Shown here: positions 8,343-19,140 of the stretch, one piece after another
How the letters are laid out: every line of letters starts with the position of its first letter
How positions within the stretch are numbered: the first letter of the stretch is position 1
Assembly: GCA_041441465.1 (NCBI GenBank)
Contig: JASDSY010000031.1
Span: 207,486 to 271,485, forward strand
Length of the DNA: 64,000 bases
Reading direction: 5' to 3'
Source of the DNA: JASDSY01 sp041441465
Lineage (GTDB): Bacteria; Muiribacteriota; UBA9980
Translations under genes and position numbers: made by a program
Notes under the pieces: generated by a model
The model's database searches: none
What the model was told of the DNA's origin: nothing
What the model saw: only the letters and a program-made list of their open reading frames with translations

Positions 8343-9398
8343 ATGAATGATATTATTTTAGAAGACATAAATAAAATTATAAGTTCTAATATTGATATAT
8401 TTTCTAAATTTAAAGGCCGTAACTTTTTAATAACAGGAATAAATGGTTTTCTTCCGTCTTATTTAGCATTAACTTTGATGAAATTTAATGATTCTCTTAA
8501 AGATAATGAAAAAATAAAAATAATTGGCATAGCAAGGAATGAACGTAACTCAAAATTAATATTTAATGATTATTATGGTAACTGGTGGTTGAAATTTTTA
8601 TTTCAAGATGTGTGTGAAAAAATAAAAATTAATGATAATGTAGACTATATAATTCATGCTGCCAGTCATGCAAGCCCTAAATATTATGGAAGCGACCCGG
8701 TTGGCACATTAATGCCAAATATTATTGGAACAGTAAATTTATTTGAATATGCTAAAAATTGCAACATAAAGAATTTTTTGTTTTTTAGCAGCAGTGAAAT
8801 TTACGGTCAGGTGGCAGAAAAGGATAATCCTATTAATGAAAATTGTCATGGGTATATTGATCCTTGTAACATTCGCTCTTGTTATGCTGAAAGTAAGAGA
8901 ATGGGTGAAACTATTTGTACCTCTTATAATAGTCAATTTAAAATTCCAGTTAAAATTGCAAGAATTTTTCATACTTACGGCCCTGGAATGGATTTAAATG
9001 ACGGCAGGGTTTTTGCTGATTTTGTATCATGTATTGTGAATAATAGAAACATAACTTTAAATAGTAATGGGCAAGCCGAGCGGCCATTTTGTTATATTGC
9101 TGATACAATTGAGGCTTTATTTAAAATGATAAACAGTGACAATTATTTTGATGTTTTTAATGTTGGAAATCCATATTCTGAAGTTAAAATAATAGATTTA
9201 GCGAATATATTAGTAAATTTGTTCGCTGAGAAAAAATTAAAGGTAATTATTAATGATAATAGGCAGAAAATTGGATATATAAAAAGTTCAATTCAAAAGG
9301 CATGTCCTGATATATCTAAGCTGAAAAAATTAGATTGGAGTCCTAAATTTTCTATAGAAGAAGGTTTTAAAAGAACTATAAGGAGTTATATTGAATGA
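8343..9398 (+). CDS. NAD-dependent epimerase/dehydratase (extended SDR)
   Basis: 351 residues. Cofactor-binding loop GINGFLPSYLAL follows a 25-residue leader; IIHAASHASPKYY and NIIGTVNLFEYAK are SDR signatures; the catalytic Ser-Ser-Ser and Tyr-x-x-x-Lys are SSSEIYG and CYAESKRMGE. RIFHTYGPGMDLNDGRVF is the sugar-side motif seen in UDP-glucuronate decarboxylase and similar enzymes. Following RfbH and the transketolase, it may reduce or epimerise the CDP-sugar they produce; the exact reaction cannot be assigned. Confidence 0.85.
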   Translation: MNDIILEDINKIISSNIDIFSKFKGRNFLITGINGFLPSYLALTLMKFNDSLKDNEKIKIIGIARNERNSKLIFNDYYGNWWLKFLFQDVCEKIKINDNVDYIIHAASHASPKYYGSDPVGTLMPNIIGTVNLFEYAKNCNIKNFLFFSSSEIYGQVAEKDNPINENCHGYIDPCNIRSCYAESKRMGETICTSYNSQFKIPVKIARIFHTYGPGMDLNDGRVFADFVSCIVNNRNITLNSNGQAERPFCYIADTIEALFKMINSDNYFDVFNVGNPYSEVKIIDLANILVNLFAEKKLKVIINDNRQKIGYIKSSIQKACPDISKLKKLDWSPKFSIEEGFKRTIRSYIE

Positions 9399-10336
9399 TT
9401 ATTGATGAGCTGAAAAATAAATTAAAAAAGTCTTTAATTTCTAAAAATGACTATATAAATGAAATGTATGAAAAATTTCATAGTCATATTTTTGAATATT
9501 GTAAGTATTTAAAAAATACAGATATTTTTAACATTACAATTTGTAATGATGGTAAAATAATATTTGAGTTTAAAAATGGATTAAAAATGTATTGCAGTGA
9601 AGGTGATAAACGCACAGTACCAATTGAAATTATTAATTTTGGAGCATATGAAAAACTTGAACTTGATATGATGTATAATTTTGTTAGTGAAGGTGACAAT
9701 ATTTTTGATATCGGAGCTAATGTAGGTTGGTATTCTCTTAATCTTTCACAAAAATATAAAAATATAAAAATATACGCATTTGAGCCAATTATTAATACAT
9801 TTCAATATTTTGAAGATAATATAAAATTAAACAATCTTCAATCAAAAATTAATTTGTATAATTTTGGTTTTTCAAATGAAAACAAAAAGGTTGAATTTTT
9901 CTATTCTCCAGAATGTTCTGTAAGTGCATCAATGAAAAATATAACTAATAATGAGAATGTGCAAAAAGTGGAGTGTAACTTAAGAAAAATAGATGATTTT
10001 ATTTTAGATATTGGTCAGAATGTTGAAATAAATTTTTTAAAATGTGATGTTGAAGGTGCCGAACTTTTTGTATTTCAAGGTGGAATAAATTTTTTAACAA
10101 AACATAAACCAATAATTTTTACTGAAATGCTTAGAAAGTGGAGCGCAAAATTTAATTATCATCCTAATGACATAATTAGTTTATTAAAACAAATTAATTA
10201 TAAATGTTTTGTGATTAAAGATGGTAAGTTATTAGAAATTGAAAGTATAATTGATCAAACAATTGAAACTAATTTTTATTTTTTAAATAGTGAAAAGCAC
10301 TTAAATAGCGATAAAATAAAACCAATAATTTTATGA
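9395..10336 (+). CDS. FkbM family methyltransferase
   Basis: 313-residue SAM-dependent O-methyltransferase. Motif I is NIFDIGANVGWYSLNLS, followed by IYAFEPIINTFQYFEDNI (motif II) and FLKCDVEGAELFVFQGG, the FkbM signature. The first about 100 residues are a lineage-specific N-terminal extension. The start overlaps the preceding gene by ATGA. FkbM enzymes in such loci usually methylate a hydroxyl of the glycan or of its nucleotide-sugar precursor. Confidence 0.88.
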   Translation: MIIDELKNKLKKSLISKNDYINEMYEKFHSHIFEYCKYLKNTDIFNITICNDGKIIFEFKNGLKMYCSEGDKRTVPIEIINFGAYEKLELDMMYNFVSEGDNIFDIGANVGWYSLNLSQKYKNIKIYAFEPIINTFQYFEDNIKLNNLQSKINLYNFGFSNENKKVEFFYSPECSVSASMKNITNNENVQKVECNLRKIDDFILDIGQNVEINFLKCDVEGAELFVFQGGINFLTKHKPIIFTEMLRKWSAKFNYHPNDIISLLKQINYKCFVIKDGKLLEIESIIDQTIETNFYFLNSEKHLNSDKIKPIIL

Positions 10337-11646
10337 GATCTATGTTAAAGCTATTTTATATCAATAGGTCTATTGCTATAATATTTATAAATAATTTTTG
10401 GAATATTTTAAAAGGTCCGGTAAGTATTTATATATTACTGAGGACATTAACTCCTGAGCAGCAGGGATTATGGTATACATTTATAAGTTTATCTGCATTA
10501 ACAGTTTTTGCAGAAATGGGTTTTACAAACATAATAACTAGATTTGTAAGTCATGAATTTGCTCACTTGAAATTTGATAATAATGTAATTATTGGTGAAG
10601 ATAAATATTTAATAAGGATAATAAGTTTAATCAGGTATGCAATAAAATTTTATTTTTTTGTTATACCGTTAGCCGTTATAATATTAATAATAATAGGTTT
10701 TTATTTCTTTAAAACTATTAGCAGTGATATTTTTATTGCATGGGTGTTATATTCAATAAGTAGTGGTATAAATTTATTTGTCTCATTATTACAATCAATT
10801 TATCAAGGATTAAATAAAGTATATGAAATTCAGCATAATATATTTTTAGGATCGATTTTTACAACTTTATTAACATGGTTTTTGTTATGCATAAAGTTAA
10901 ATATATGGGCATTGGTAATTTCAAACTATGTTGGTTTGATTTTTACGTTGATATTACTTATAATAAAGTCTCCTAAATTTTGGCATCAAATTTATGTTAC
11001 GAGTATAGAACATAATATAAGCTGGTTTAAAGAGATCGTAAGTTTGCAATTAAAATATGCTATTAGCTGGATAAGCGGATATTTAGTGTTTCAATTATAT
11101 ATTCCATTAACTTATAAGTATTGTGGTGCAGTTATTGCAGGAAAACTAGGAATAACGTTGACAATTGTCAGAATTATTATTTCTATGTCGAATGCATGGA
11201 TAAGTTCTGAAATTCCAAAATTAAATATTTTAGTTTCTCAAAAAAAATATATTGAATTAAAGCAAAATTTTAATAAAGCAGAAGTTAATGGTTTTTTATT
11301 TTATATTATAAGTGGTCTTATTTTTGTTTTTATGGTATATTTTATGAAATTATATAATTTTTATTTTGATAGATTTGTTGGGTTGGATATAATAATATTA
11401 ATGTTGTCATATGAATTATGCAGCTTAAAAATATCGTTTATGGCTAATTATCTAAGAAGTTTCAAAAAAGAACCATATTATATTCTTTCATTCTTTAATG
11501 GTGTTATGATTTCATTTATTATTATGATTTCATTGCTGAAATCTAATTTAATAATACTATTTATATTGATAAACTTTTTAAATTGGTTGGTAATATTACC
11601 TTGGGCATTAAAAATATTTTATTCTTTTGAAGAGGATATAAAATAA
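10333..11646 (+). CDS. wzx: Wzx-like oligosaccharide flippase
   Basis: 437-residue polytopic protein with about 12 hydrophobic segments. The N-terminus has the Wzx pattern (NFWNILKGPVSIYILLRTLTPEQQGLWYTF shortened here; see LTPEQQGLWY near residue 37), then MGFTNIITRF. It should flip an undecaprenyl-pyrophosphate-linked repeat unit across the inner membrane. Overlaps the FkbM gene by four bases. A second Wzx is at 29.2 kb, suggesting two separately assembled repeat units. Confidence 0.85.
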   Translation: MRSMLKLFYINRSIAIIFINNFWNILKGPVSIYILLRTLTPEQQGLWYTFISLSALTVFAEMGFTNIITRFVSHEFAHLKFDNNVIIGEDKYLIRIISLIRYAIKFYFFVIPLAVIILIIIGFYFFKTISSDIFIAWVLYSISSGINLFVSLLQSIYQGLNKVYEIQHNIFLGSIFTTLLTWFLLCIKLNIWALVISNYVGLIFTLILLIIKSPKFWHQIYVTSIEHNISWFKEIVSLQLKYAISWISGYLVFQLYIPLTYKYCGAVIAGKLGITLTIVRIIISMSNAWISSEIPKLNILVSQKKYIELKQNFNKAEVNGFLFYIISGLIFVFMVYFMKLYNFYFDRFVGLDIIILMLSYELCSLKISFMANYLRSFKKEPYYILSFFNGVMISFIIMISLLKSNLIILFILINFLNWLVILPWALKIFYSFEEDIK

Positions 11647-11650
11647 TTAT

Positions 11651-12571
11651 ATGAAATTATCTATATGTATTCCAACATACAATAGAGCTGAATATTTAAG
11701 AAAAGCTGTTTCTTCGGTTTTAGCTTATAATGGTGATGAAATAGAGTTGATAGTTCAAGATAATTGTTCTATTGATAATACCAGCGCAGTTGTTAAAAGT
11801 ATACATGATACCAGATTAAAGTATTATCGTAATGATGTTAATATTGGCGCTATAAAAAACGTAATTGATATAATAAAAAAAGCGAATGGTGAATATGTAT
11901 TCTTATTAACTGATGATGATTATTTGTTACCAGGTGCGATAGAGGAGGTTTTAAAATTTATAAATCAAAATGATATATATTTTTTTAGAACTGATTTACT
12001 GATTTATTTATGTAATCAAAAAAAAACCTATTATCGTAGTTATATAGATAGTTCATTAGTCTTTAATTTTGATAATGATAAAAAGCTTTTATTCAATAAT
12101 TTATTTTTTTCTTGTCATGTTTTAACGGGACTTTGTTTTAAAAAAAATATTATTGATTTTAATATGTTAAATAATTTTGAAAATAATTGGTATCCGCAAA
12201 TGTCATTGGCTGCTCAATTTTATTTCAATAAAAAGAATGTTGGCTATTTAGCTGAGCCTATTGCGATGCATATATGGGAAAATGAGACATATTGGGGCAT
12301 TAATAATGATAGCCAGGAAATATTGTGTAAAAGCATGTTTGATATAATTTTGGAATATAAAAGATATTTAAGTTATGATAAATTAAAAAAAATGATATAT
12401 TATTTTACTTTTGATAATAAACACTTACCGTATAAACTAGATGAATTAAAATTCATTGATAAGTGTATATTAAAAATAAAATTTCATTTTTATATGTTTT
12501 TAAATGGAATTAATTATTACGCAAGAAAAATATATAACAAAATCATTTCATTTATAGACATGGTCAAATAA
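11651..12571 (+). CDS. GT2-type glycosyltransferase
   Basis: 306 residues. LSICIPTYNRAEYLRKAVSS and ELIVQDNCSIDNT form the nucleotide-binding half; the acidic motif is LLTDDDYLLPGA around residue 95. The C-terminal third (AKKIYNKIIS-like basic/hydrophobic stretch) may lie at the membrane. Four bases after the flippase stop. One of at least four transferases in block 1; linkage unknown. Confidence 0.88.
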   Translation: MKLSICIPTYNRAEYLRKAVSSVLAYNGDEIELIVQDNCSIDNTSAVVKSIHDTRLKYYRNDVNIGAIKNVIDIIKKANGEYVFLLTDDDYLLPGAIEEVLKFINQNDIYFFRTDLLIYLCNQKKTYYRSYIDSSLVFNFDNDKKLLFNNLFFSCHVLTGLCFKKNIIDFNMLNNFENNWYPQMSLAAQFYFNKKNVGYLAEPIAMHIWENETYWGINNDSQEILCKSMFDIILEYKRYLSYDKLKKMIYYFTFDNKHLPYKLDELKFIDKCILKIKFHFYMFLNGINYYARKIYNKIISFIDMVK

Positions 12572-12586
12572 AAAAGGAAAGCAAGG

Positions 12587-13801
12587 ATGAAGATACTCAG
12601 GCTTAACGAATTTGATACAAAATACATATATGAATTTTATTCTAAAAACACTGGATTGGCAGAAAAGAATTATGTGGAGCAGGAGAAAGCATTAGAATAT
12701 GATGCATATAGTTATCATGGCGCATGGAAGTATTATTTAAATATGGCTGGACATGAATGTGAGGAAATAGTAACTAATAATGCATTTATGGTAAAATCAT
12801 TTATTAAAGAAAATGGCATGCCTAAAAATTCTAAACCAGAAGATGTAATAGCTTTTCATGTAAAAAAAATAAAGCCAGAAATACTTATTTTTAATTCGAC
12901 AAATTATAAAATGCTGAAAGCAATAAAATATAAAAATACTTATTTAAAATTAATAATACCATGGTGTGGAAGTGCTATTTGTGACATAAGAATATTCAAA
13001 GATGCAGATTTTACTTTGTCATGTGCTCCTGAAACTGTGAATTATTTTAGGAATCTTGGATTAAAGTCTGAACATCTTGATCATGGATTTGACCCTCGTA
13101 TAAATTTAAGATTGAAATCAGAAGAAAACGAAGGTGACTTTTTAACTTTTATAGGTCAGATAATTCCTAAAAATGATTTTCATATTCAGCGAGAAATTTT
13201 TTTAAAAAAGCTTGCTGAAAATTTTAAATTAAGCATTTATTCTCCAAAATTCAATGTCTCTATTTTTAACGATATTAAAGCTGTACTTTCGGCAAACATT
13301 TATTTATTTTTTGCATTATTAAAAAAGATCGGAATAAATGAAAAATGGCTTTATAAAATTCCCATATTAGGTAAATTTGCTAATAAAAATAATGTTATAG
13401 GACTTATAAAAATGAATGAAGTTTTAGAAAAAATAGCCAAACCAGGAGTATTTGGTTTAGAGATGTTTCAAATAATTAAAAATTCTAAAATGGTTCTTAA
13501 TTTTCACGCTGATTCATCACCTGAATATGCTTCAAATATGAGGCTTTTTGAGATTACTGGTGTTGGAAGCTGTATGATTAGTGATTTTAAAAAAAATTTA
13601 AATAATTTATTTGAAATTGATAAAGAAGTAATTTCTTATAAATCGTTTGAAGAATGTGTTGAAAAGATAAGATGGTTGGTTGATAATCCGAATAAAATAA
13701 AAGAAATATCTGAAAATGGCCAAAAAAGATGCCTTAAGGATCATGGAATAAGTAATAGAATAGAAGTATTTGAAAAAATGTTAAAAAAATATTTGGCTTG
13801 A
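12587..13801 (+). CDS. CgeB-like GT-B glycosyltransferase
   Basis: 404 residues. The C-terminal part is the Glyco_trans_1_2 (CgeB-type) domain: FGLEMFQIIKNSKMVLNFH, YASNMRLFEITGVGSCMISD, and the helix SENGQKRCLKDHGISNRIE. The N-terminal half (DAYSYHGAWKYYLNMAGHE, then PWCGSAICDIRIFKDADF) fits the acceptor domain. AGGAAAGC-type SD precedes the ATG. Probably transfers a sugar in the block 1 repeat; CgeB family members have few characterised reactions. Confidence 0.8.
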   Translation: MKILRLNEFDTKYIYEFYSKNTGLAEKNYVEQEKALEYDAYSYHGAWKYYLNMAGHECEEIVTNNAFMVKSFIKENGMPKNSKPEDVIAFHVKKIKPEILIFNSTNYKMLKAIKYKNTYLKLIIPWCGSAICDIRIFKDADFTLSCAPETVNYFRNLGLKSEHLDHGFDPRINLRLKSEENEGDFLTFIGQIIPKNDFHIQREIFLKKLAENFKLSIYSPKFNVSIFNDIKAVLSANIYLFFALLKKIGINEKWLYKIPILGKFANKNNVIGLIKMNEVLEKIAKPGVFGLEMFQIIKNSKMVLNFHADSSPEYASNMRLFEITGVGSCMISDFKKNLNNLFEIDKEVISYKSFEECVEKIRWLVDNPNKIKEISENGQKRCLKDHGISNRIEVFEKMLKKYLA

Positions 13802-13840
13802 TTAAATAATAAGAAATAAAAAATTAAAAGAGTTAGTTTT

Positions 13841-14524
13841 ATGAATTTTTTAAAAAAATTTTTAATTAGAAATTTTATCAAAAAGGTTAATTGGGTTAAT
13901 TTTAGAAATACAAAACCAGTATCACCAATATTTGGGCTTGATCGTGGTACTCCAATAGATCGTTATTATATTGAAAAATTTTTATCAAATAGTCGCGGAT
14001 ATATAAAAGGTACTGTTTTGGAAATTTCAGAAAATACTTATTCAAAAAAATTTGGTAATAATGTTATTGAATATGATATACTACATTATGATAATTCAAA
14101 TAAGGATGCAACAATAATTGGTGATTTAACTAAAATTGAAACTTTACCGGCTAATAAAATAGATTGCTTTATTTGTACTCAAACATTTAATTTTATTTAT
14201 GATTTTAAATCTGCGGTGAAGGGTTCATATCATTTACTGAAAAAAAAAGGCGTTTTATTGGCAACTCTTGGTGGAATAAGTCAGATTTCAAAATATGATA
14301 TGGAGCGTTGGGGTGATTATTGGCGGTTTACAACAAAATCAGCGCAAAATATTTTTTCTGAAATTTTTGGATCTCAAAATGTAAAAATTGATTTTTGGGG
14401 AAATGTGCTTTCTGCAGTGTCATTTTTAGAGGGAATATCAGCCGAGGAATTGACTGAAAAAGAGCTTGAATATAAAGATGATTCCTATCAGATGCTTATA
14501 ACGGTAGTGGCTAAAAAAGTATGA
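13841..14524 (+). CDS. SAM-dependent methyltransferase (class I-like, divergent)
   Basis: 227 residues. The fold is recognisable from GTVLEISENTYSKKFGNN (motif I position), VIEYDILHYDN, the mid motif NKIDCFICTQTFNFIYDF, and YHLLKKKGVLLATLGG. The glycine-rich motif I is degenerate (EISENTY instead of E-x-G-x-G), so SAM binding is not certain. This type often sits next to polysaccharide deacetylases, as it does here with a four-base overlap to the next gene. Confidence 0.72.
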   Translation: MNFLKKFLIRNFIKKVNWVNFRNTKPVSPIFGLDRGTPIDRYYIEKFLSNSRGYIKGTVLEISENTYSKKFGNNVIEYDILHYDNSNKDATIIGDLTKIETLPANKIDCFICTQTFNFIYDFKSAVKGSYHLLKKKGVLLATLGGISQISKYDMERWGDYWRFTTKSAQNIFSEIFGSQNVKIDFWGNVLSAVSFLEGISAEELTEKELEYKDDSYQMLITVVAKKV

Positions 14525-15504
14525 ATGATTTTATGTTATTTACATATTTTAAAAAAACTGCAAAATTAGTATATAGAGTTAGTTTAGGTATTGTGGATAC
14601 TCCAGCGATTGTATTGCTATACCATAGAATCAATAAACTTGATAATGATCGTCAACTATTAAGCGTGACTCCTGAAAATTTTTACGAACAAATAAATTAT
14701 TTAAAAAAAAGATATAATATACTTGATATAGATGAATTTATATACCATATTGAAAATAATATAAAATTTCATCCTAAAAGTCTAATAATTACTTTTGACG
14801 ATGGATATGCTGATAACTATATTTATGGGTTGCCGGTATTAAAAGATTTAAAAATTCAGGCGTTATTTTTTATTTCTAGTGCAAATATAGATACTAATAA
14901 TGAATTTTGGTGGGATTTTATCGAAACTATTTATGATTCTTGTGATATAAATATATTAAGGGAAGTTTTGATTGAAAGTAAAATTATATGCGATGGTAAA
15001 ATTAATAATACTGAAATATATAATTATCTTCATTATTTTTTTAAATTTAAAAAAGCAAACGAAAGAGATTCAATTATTGCCGAAATTTCAAGAAAATTAA
15101 ATTATAAACCTAAGTTTCAAAATAGATGCCTTTCAAAAAGAGAATTGTTAAATTTTTCAAAATCAAAATATGCGGTTATAGGCTCTCACACTCATAATCA
15201 TGCACCATTAAGTGTGTATAATTTTGAAGAGCAGCTTAATGAAATAAAAATGTCAAATAATGAAATAGAAAATATAATAAAAAAGCCAATAAAATATTTT
15301 TCATATCCGTTTGGAATGCCAGCATTAGATTATAATGAAACAAGCATTGATTTATGTAAAGAGATTGGTTTTAAAGCAGTATTTTCAAATTTTTATTTTC
15401 AGGTTCATAAATGGACTGATAGATACCAAATTCCAAGAATGTTAGTAAGAAATTGGGAATTTAGCGAGTTTCAAAAATATATTAACAAATTTTTTAATTT
15501 TTAA
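14521..15504 (+). CDS. NodB-type polysaccharide deacetylase
   Basis: 327-residue carbohydrate esterase 4 family protein. VLLYHRI near the start, the metal/catalytic motif IITFDDGYADN around residue 92, the histidine motif GSHTHNHAPLS, and FSYPFGMP are the four NodB blocks. Removes N-acetyl (or O-acetyl) groups from amino sugars, either on the precursor or the polymer. No clear signal peptide is seen, which favours a cytoplasmic or membrane-associated role during repeat-unit assembly. Confidence 0.9.
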   Translation: MNDFMLFTYFKKTAKLVYRVSLGIVDTPAIVLLYHRINKLDNDRQLLSVTPENFYEQINYLKKRYNILDIDEFIYHIENNIKFHPKSLIITFDDGYADNYIYGLPVLKDLKIQALFFISSANIDTNNEFWWDFIETIYDSCDINILREVLIESKIICDGKINNTEIYNYLHYFFKFKKANERDSIIAEISRKLNYKPKFQNRCLSKRELLNFSKSKYAVIGSHTHNHAPLSVYNFEEQLNEIKMSNNEIENIIKKPIKYFSYPFGMPALDYNETSIDLCKEIGFKAVFSNFYFQVHKWTDRYQIPRMLVRNWEFSEFQKYINKFFNF

Positions 15505-15506
15505 TT

Positions 15507-16778
15507 ATGAGTGAAAATATTAAAATTTCAATTTTTAATTCTAAAGATATCGAAGGCGGAGCGGCCGTTTCTGCGTTTAGGCTTTATCAGGGTTTGAAAA
15601 AAATTGGCGGAATTGATGCATCTTATATTGTTAACAATAAAAAAACGGATTTTAATGATGTGATTAGCGCTGAGACTAAATTTCAAAAATTATTCTGCAA
15701 TTTGGTTGGAGTTATTGATAAAATTCCTTTAATGTTGTATTATAATAGACAAAAATCAACATGGTCGAATAATTATTTCCCAAATATTTTTTTATCGTCT
15801 TATTTAGATCGTGCTTCATATGATATTGCTAATGTTCATTGGATTGGCGGAGGATTTTTTCCGGTATATATGTTGAATAAAATCGGAAAACCCCTGGTAT
15901 TTACGCTTCACGACTCATGGATATTTACTGGTGGGTGCCATTTGCCTCTGAATTGTGATAATTTTATCAAAGGTTGCGGGAAATGCCCTCAATTAAACAG
16001 TAATTCAAAATATGATTTGAGTCGTTTGAATTTAAACAAAAAGCATGAAGTTCTTTCGAAAATAAAACGAAAAATTTTTGTATGTCCTAGTAATTGGCTT
16101 TCAAAAATAGCTTCAAAAAGTTCTGTACTAAAAGATTTTGATATTAGAGTAATTCCAAATGGGATAGATATAAATAGTTTTAGACAGATTGAAAAAGAAG
16201 TTGCACGTAAAATATTGGGAATAGATTTAAACAAAAAAATTATATTATCCGGTGCTAAGAATTTTATTAGTGATAAAATAAAAGGTTATTCTTTATTCAT
16301 AAATTCGATAAATTTGTTTTTAGATAAAATAAATGATTCACAGAATTATGAAATAATTTTATTTGGTGCTTCTAAGCCTGTAAATAATGTTGAATTAAGA
16401 TTAAAAACAAATTATATTTCATATTTATATGATGAAGTAAGCCTTAGGTTATTGTATTCTGCTGCTGATATTATGGTTGTTCCTTCTATTACGGAAAACT
16501 TGCCCAATACGATAATGGAATCATTAGCTTGTGGTACTCCAGTAGTTGCTTTTAACATTGGTGGAATATCTGATTTAGTTGATCATAAAATTAATGGCTA
16601 TTTAGCTAGTCCATTTGATGAGAATGATCTGGTAAATGGTATGTTATGGATCTTATCATCTGATGAGAAACACTATTTAAATATATCAAATAATTGTAAG
16701 ACTAAGATTATAAAAGGTTTTAGTTTAAATGATCAGTCATATTCATATTTGAGTTTATTTAAAGAATTACTAAAGTAA
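15507..16778 (+). CDS. GT4-type glycosyltransferase (WcaC-like)
   Basis: 423 residues. The start motif [19 protein letters not shown] and the cysteine-rich insertion [16 protein letters not shown]...GCGKCPQ (six cysteines between about 140 and 170) mark the subgroup that includes colanic-acid WcaC-like enzymes. [11 protein letters not shown] and the EX7E motif [20 protein letters not shown] form the donor site. Two bases after the deacetylase stop. Confidence 0.88.
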   Translation: MSENIKISIFNSKDIEGGAAVSAFRLYQGLKKIGGIDASYIVNNKKTDFNDVISAETKFQKLFCNLVGVIDKIPLMLYYNRQKSTWSNNYFPNIFLSSYLDRASYDIANVHWIGGGFFPVYMLNKIGKPLVFTLHDSWIFTGGCHLPLNCDNFIKGCGKCPQLNSNSKYDLSRLNLNKKHEVLSKIKRKIFVCPSNWLSKIASKSSVLKDFDIRVIPNGIDINSFRQIEKEVARKILGIDLNKKIILSGAKNFISDKIKGYSLFINSINLFLDKINDSQNYEIILFGASKPVNNVELRLKTNYISYLYDEVSLRLLYSAADIMVVPSITENLPNTIMESLACGTPVVAFNIGGISDLVDHKINGYLASPFDENDLVNGMLWILSSDEKHYLNISNNCKTKIIKGFSLNDQSYSYLSLFKELLK

Positions 16779-16797
16779 AGTTATAAAGAATAGGAAA

Positions 16798-17853
16798 ATG
16801 AATATGAAAATTTTAATTACCGGTACTGCCGGTTTTATTGGGTTTCATCTAGCATCTAAGTTGATCGAGCGCGGCGATGAAGTTATCGGACTTGATAATA
16901 TAAACGATTATTACGACGTTAATTTGAAATATTCACGCCTTGCCGTTCACGGTATCGATAAAAATGCCATAAAATATGGCGAGCTTGTCAATAGTTCGAA
17001 ATACCCTAATTATAAATTCATGAAGCTTAATCTGGAAGACCGCGAAAATATTCAAAGTTTATTCAAAAATGAAAAATTTGACAAAGTTTGTAACCTTGCT
17101 GCTCAGGCTGGAGTTCGTTATTCAATTACGAATCCTTATGCCTACATAGATTCTAATATTGTAGGTTTTATAAATATACTGGAAGCGTGCAGGCATAATA
17201 ACATAAAGCATCTGGCGTATGCGTCGAGTTCCTCGGTTTATGGATTAAATACGCAGATGCCGTTTTCGACGTCGCATAATGTCGACCATCCGATTTCTTT
17301 ATATGCGGCTACAAAAAAGTCAAATGAGCTGATGGCGCATACATATAGTTATCTTTACAAAATACCGACGACGGGCCTTCGCTTTTTTACGGTTTACGGA
17401 CCGTGGGGCCGTCCTGATATGGCGCTTTTTTTATTCACTAAAGCTATAATCGGCGGCAAATCTATTGACGTATTTAATAATGGCGAAATGAGCCGCGATT
17501 TTACATATATTGACGATATTATAAACGGTGTTATACGCGTAATCGATAATCCTCCGGAGCCCGATGAAAAATGGTTCGGTGAGGATCCGTCAAAAAGCAG
17601 CGCGCCTTATAAAGTTTATAATATAGGAAACAGCGCGCCCGTAAAGCTTCTTGATTTTATAGAAGCTCTCGAGACGGCGCTTGACAGGAAAGCTGTTAAA
17701 AATATGATGCCGATGCAGGCCGGCGATGTTTCGGCGACGTGGGCAGATGTTTCTGATTTAATTAAGAATCTTGATTATAAACCCGATACGCCCGTTAAAA
17801 AAGGCATCGAGAAATTCGTTGAATGGTATAAAGAGTATTATGGAGTTAAATAG
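16798..17853 (+). CDS. UDP-glucuronate 4-epimerase (CapI-like), copy 1
   Basis: 351-residue extended SDR that interconverts UDP-glucuronate and UDP-galacturonate. [13 protein letters not shown] is the NAD motif; [16 protein letters not shown] is the CapI signature; ASSSSVYG and [14 protein letters not shown] contain the catalytic Ser and Tyr-x-x-x-Lys. ATG at 16798 and ATG at 16804 are both usable. The protein is very close to the one at 26033 although the codons differ widely. The next gene starts two bases after its stop. Confidence 0.93.
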   Translation: MNMKILITGTAGFIGFHLASKLIERGDEVIGLDNINDYYDVNLKYSRLAVHGIDKNAIKYGELVNSSKYPNYKFMKLNLEDRENIQSLFKNEKFDKVCNLAAQAGVRYSITNPYAYIDSNIVGFINILEACRHNNIKHLAYASSSSVYGLNTQMPFSTSHNVDHPISLYAATKKSNELMAHTYSYLYKIPTTGLRFFTVYGPWGRPDMALFLFTKAIIGGKSIDVFNNGEMSRDFTYIDDIINGVIRVIDNPPEPDEKWFGEDPSKSSAPYKVYNIGNSAPVKLLDFIEALETALDRKAVKNMMPMQAGDVSATWADVSDLIKNLDYKPDTPVKKGIEKFVEWYKEYYGVK

Positions 17854-17854
17854 T

Positions 17855-19123
17855 ATGGATAAAAATGATATAAAAATAGGTATTATAGGCCTTGGTTATG
17901 TTGGATTGCCGCTTGCCGTAGAATTTGGAAAGCATTATAAAACAATAGGGTTTGATATACTGCAAAAAAGGGTTGACGAACTTACCGCCGGAATTGATAG
18001 GACGCTCGAAGTGGTGCCTGAAAAGCTAAAGAGTTCGGTATTGATTTCTTATACTACAAATCTCGATGATTTGCGTATTTGCAATTATTACATAGTTACA
18101 GTTCCGACGCCGATTGACCGTCATAAAAATCCTGATTTGAAACCGTTGATTAAAGCGAGTGAAACGGTTGGCAAAGTATTAAAAAAAGGCGATATTGTCA
18201 TATATGAGTCGACGGTATATCCAGGCGCAACTGAGGAAGATTGCGTGCCTGTTCTTGAAAAATTTTCCGGCCTTAAATTTAATATCGATTTTTATTGCGG
18301 GTACAGCCCTGAAAGGATAAATCCGGGCGATAAAACTCATACAGTTTCTAAAATAAAAAAAGTAACTTCCGGTTCGACGAAACAGGCCGCCGAAAAAGTC
18401 AACGCTCTTTATTCTTCGATAATAGAAGCCGGAACTCATATGGCGCCTTCTATAAAAGTCGCGGAAGCCGCCAAAGTTATAGAAAATACCCAGCGCGATA
18501 TAAATATAGCGTTCATTAATGAACTTTCGCTCATTTTTAACAAAATGGGCATTGATACAAATTCGGTGCTGGAAGCAGCGGGGACGAAGTGGAATTTTTT
18601 GAATTTCAAGCCCGGACTCGTAGGCGGTCACTGCATCGGCGTCGACCCTTATTATCTTACTTTTAAGGCGAAGAGCCTTGGATATAACCCCGAAGTTATT
18701 CTGGCAGGGCGCCGAATCAATGACAATATGGGGATTTATGTCGCAAACCAGGTCATAAAGCTTATGATAAAAAAAGGACACACCATAAATAAATCGCGGA
18801 TACTGGTGCTGGGGATGACATTTAAGGAAAATGTTCCCGATATACGAAATTCGCGTGTAATAGATATAATAAACGAGTTAAATGAATTTGGCTGCGATAT
18901 CGATATTTATGATCCGTGGGCCGATATGCAGGAAGTGTATGACGAATACGGCGTTAAAATGATAGCCGAAAACGAAATGAAATCTAAATATGACGCTGTG
19001 ATTCTGGCCGTTGCCCACGAAAAATTCGAGTCGTTCGATTTAAATAAATTTAAAAACCATAACACCGTAATTTACGATATAAAAGGCGTAATTAAAAGCG
19101 TGAAAGTGGACGGCAGATTATAA
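17855..19123 (+). CDS. UDP-sugar 6-dehydrogenase (TviB/WbpO-like), copy 1
   Basis: Oxidises the C6 hydroxyl of a UDP-hexose or UDP-HexNAc to the uronic acid with [18 protein letters not shown] is the Rossmann motif; [27 protein letters not shown] and the catalytic-cysteine motif [19 protein letters not shown] are diagnostic. An upstream extension of 28 codons is open, but ATG 17855 is the better start: it follows the epimerase stop by one base, has GGAG at 17841-17844, and gives 422 residues like copy 2. The TviB-type sequence suggests UDP-GlcNAc/GalNAc as substrate, while the CapI partner suggests UDP-Glc; unresolved. Confidence 0.92.
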   Translation: MDKNDIKIGIIGLGYVGLPLAVEFGKHYKTIGFDILQKRVDELTAGIDRTLEVVPEKLKSSVLISYTTNLDDLRICNYYIVTVPTPIDRHKNPDLKPLIKASETVGKVLKKGDIVIYESTVYPGATEEDCVPVLEKFSGLKFNIDFYCGYSPERINPGDKTHTVSKIKKVTSGSTKQAAEKVNALYSSIIEAGTHMAPSIKVAEAAKVIENTQRDINIAFINELSLIFNKMGIDTNSVLEAAGTKWNFLNFKPGLVGGHCIGVDPYYLTFKAKSLGYNPEVILAGRRINDNMGIYVANQVIKLMIKKGHTINKSRILVLGMTFKENVPDIRNSRVIDIINELNEFGCDIDIYDPWADMQEVYDEYGVKMIAENEMKSKYDAVILAVAHEKFESFDLNKFKNHNTVIYDIKGVIKSVKVDGRL

Positions 19124-19140
19124 AAAAAATATTTTTGATG

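Noticed and set aside
17771..17854. Upstream extension of the UDP-sugar dehydrogenase by 28 codons
   Set aside because: It lies in the end of the epimerase gene, and the copy at 27097 starts at the position equivalent to 17855.
18179..18781. 200-codon minus-strand frame inside the UDP-sugar dehydrogenase
   Set aside because: Opposite a strongly conserved enzyme; product has no recognisable fold and is a codon-bias artefact.
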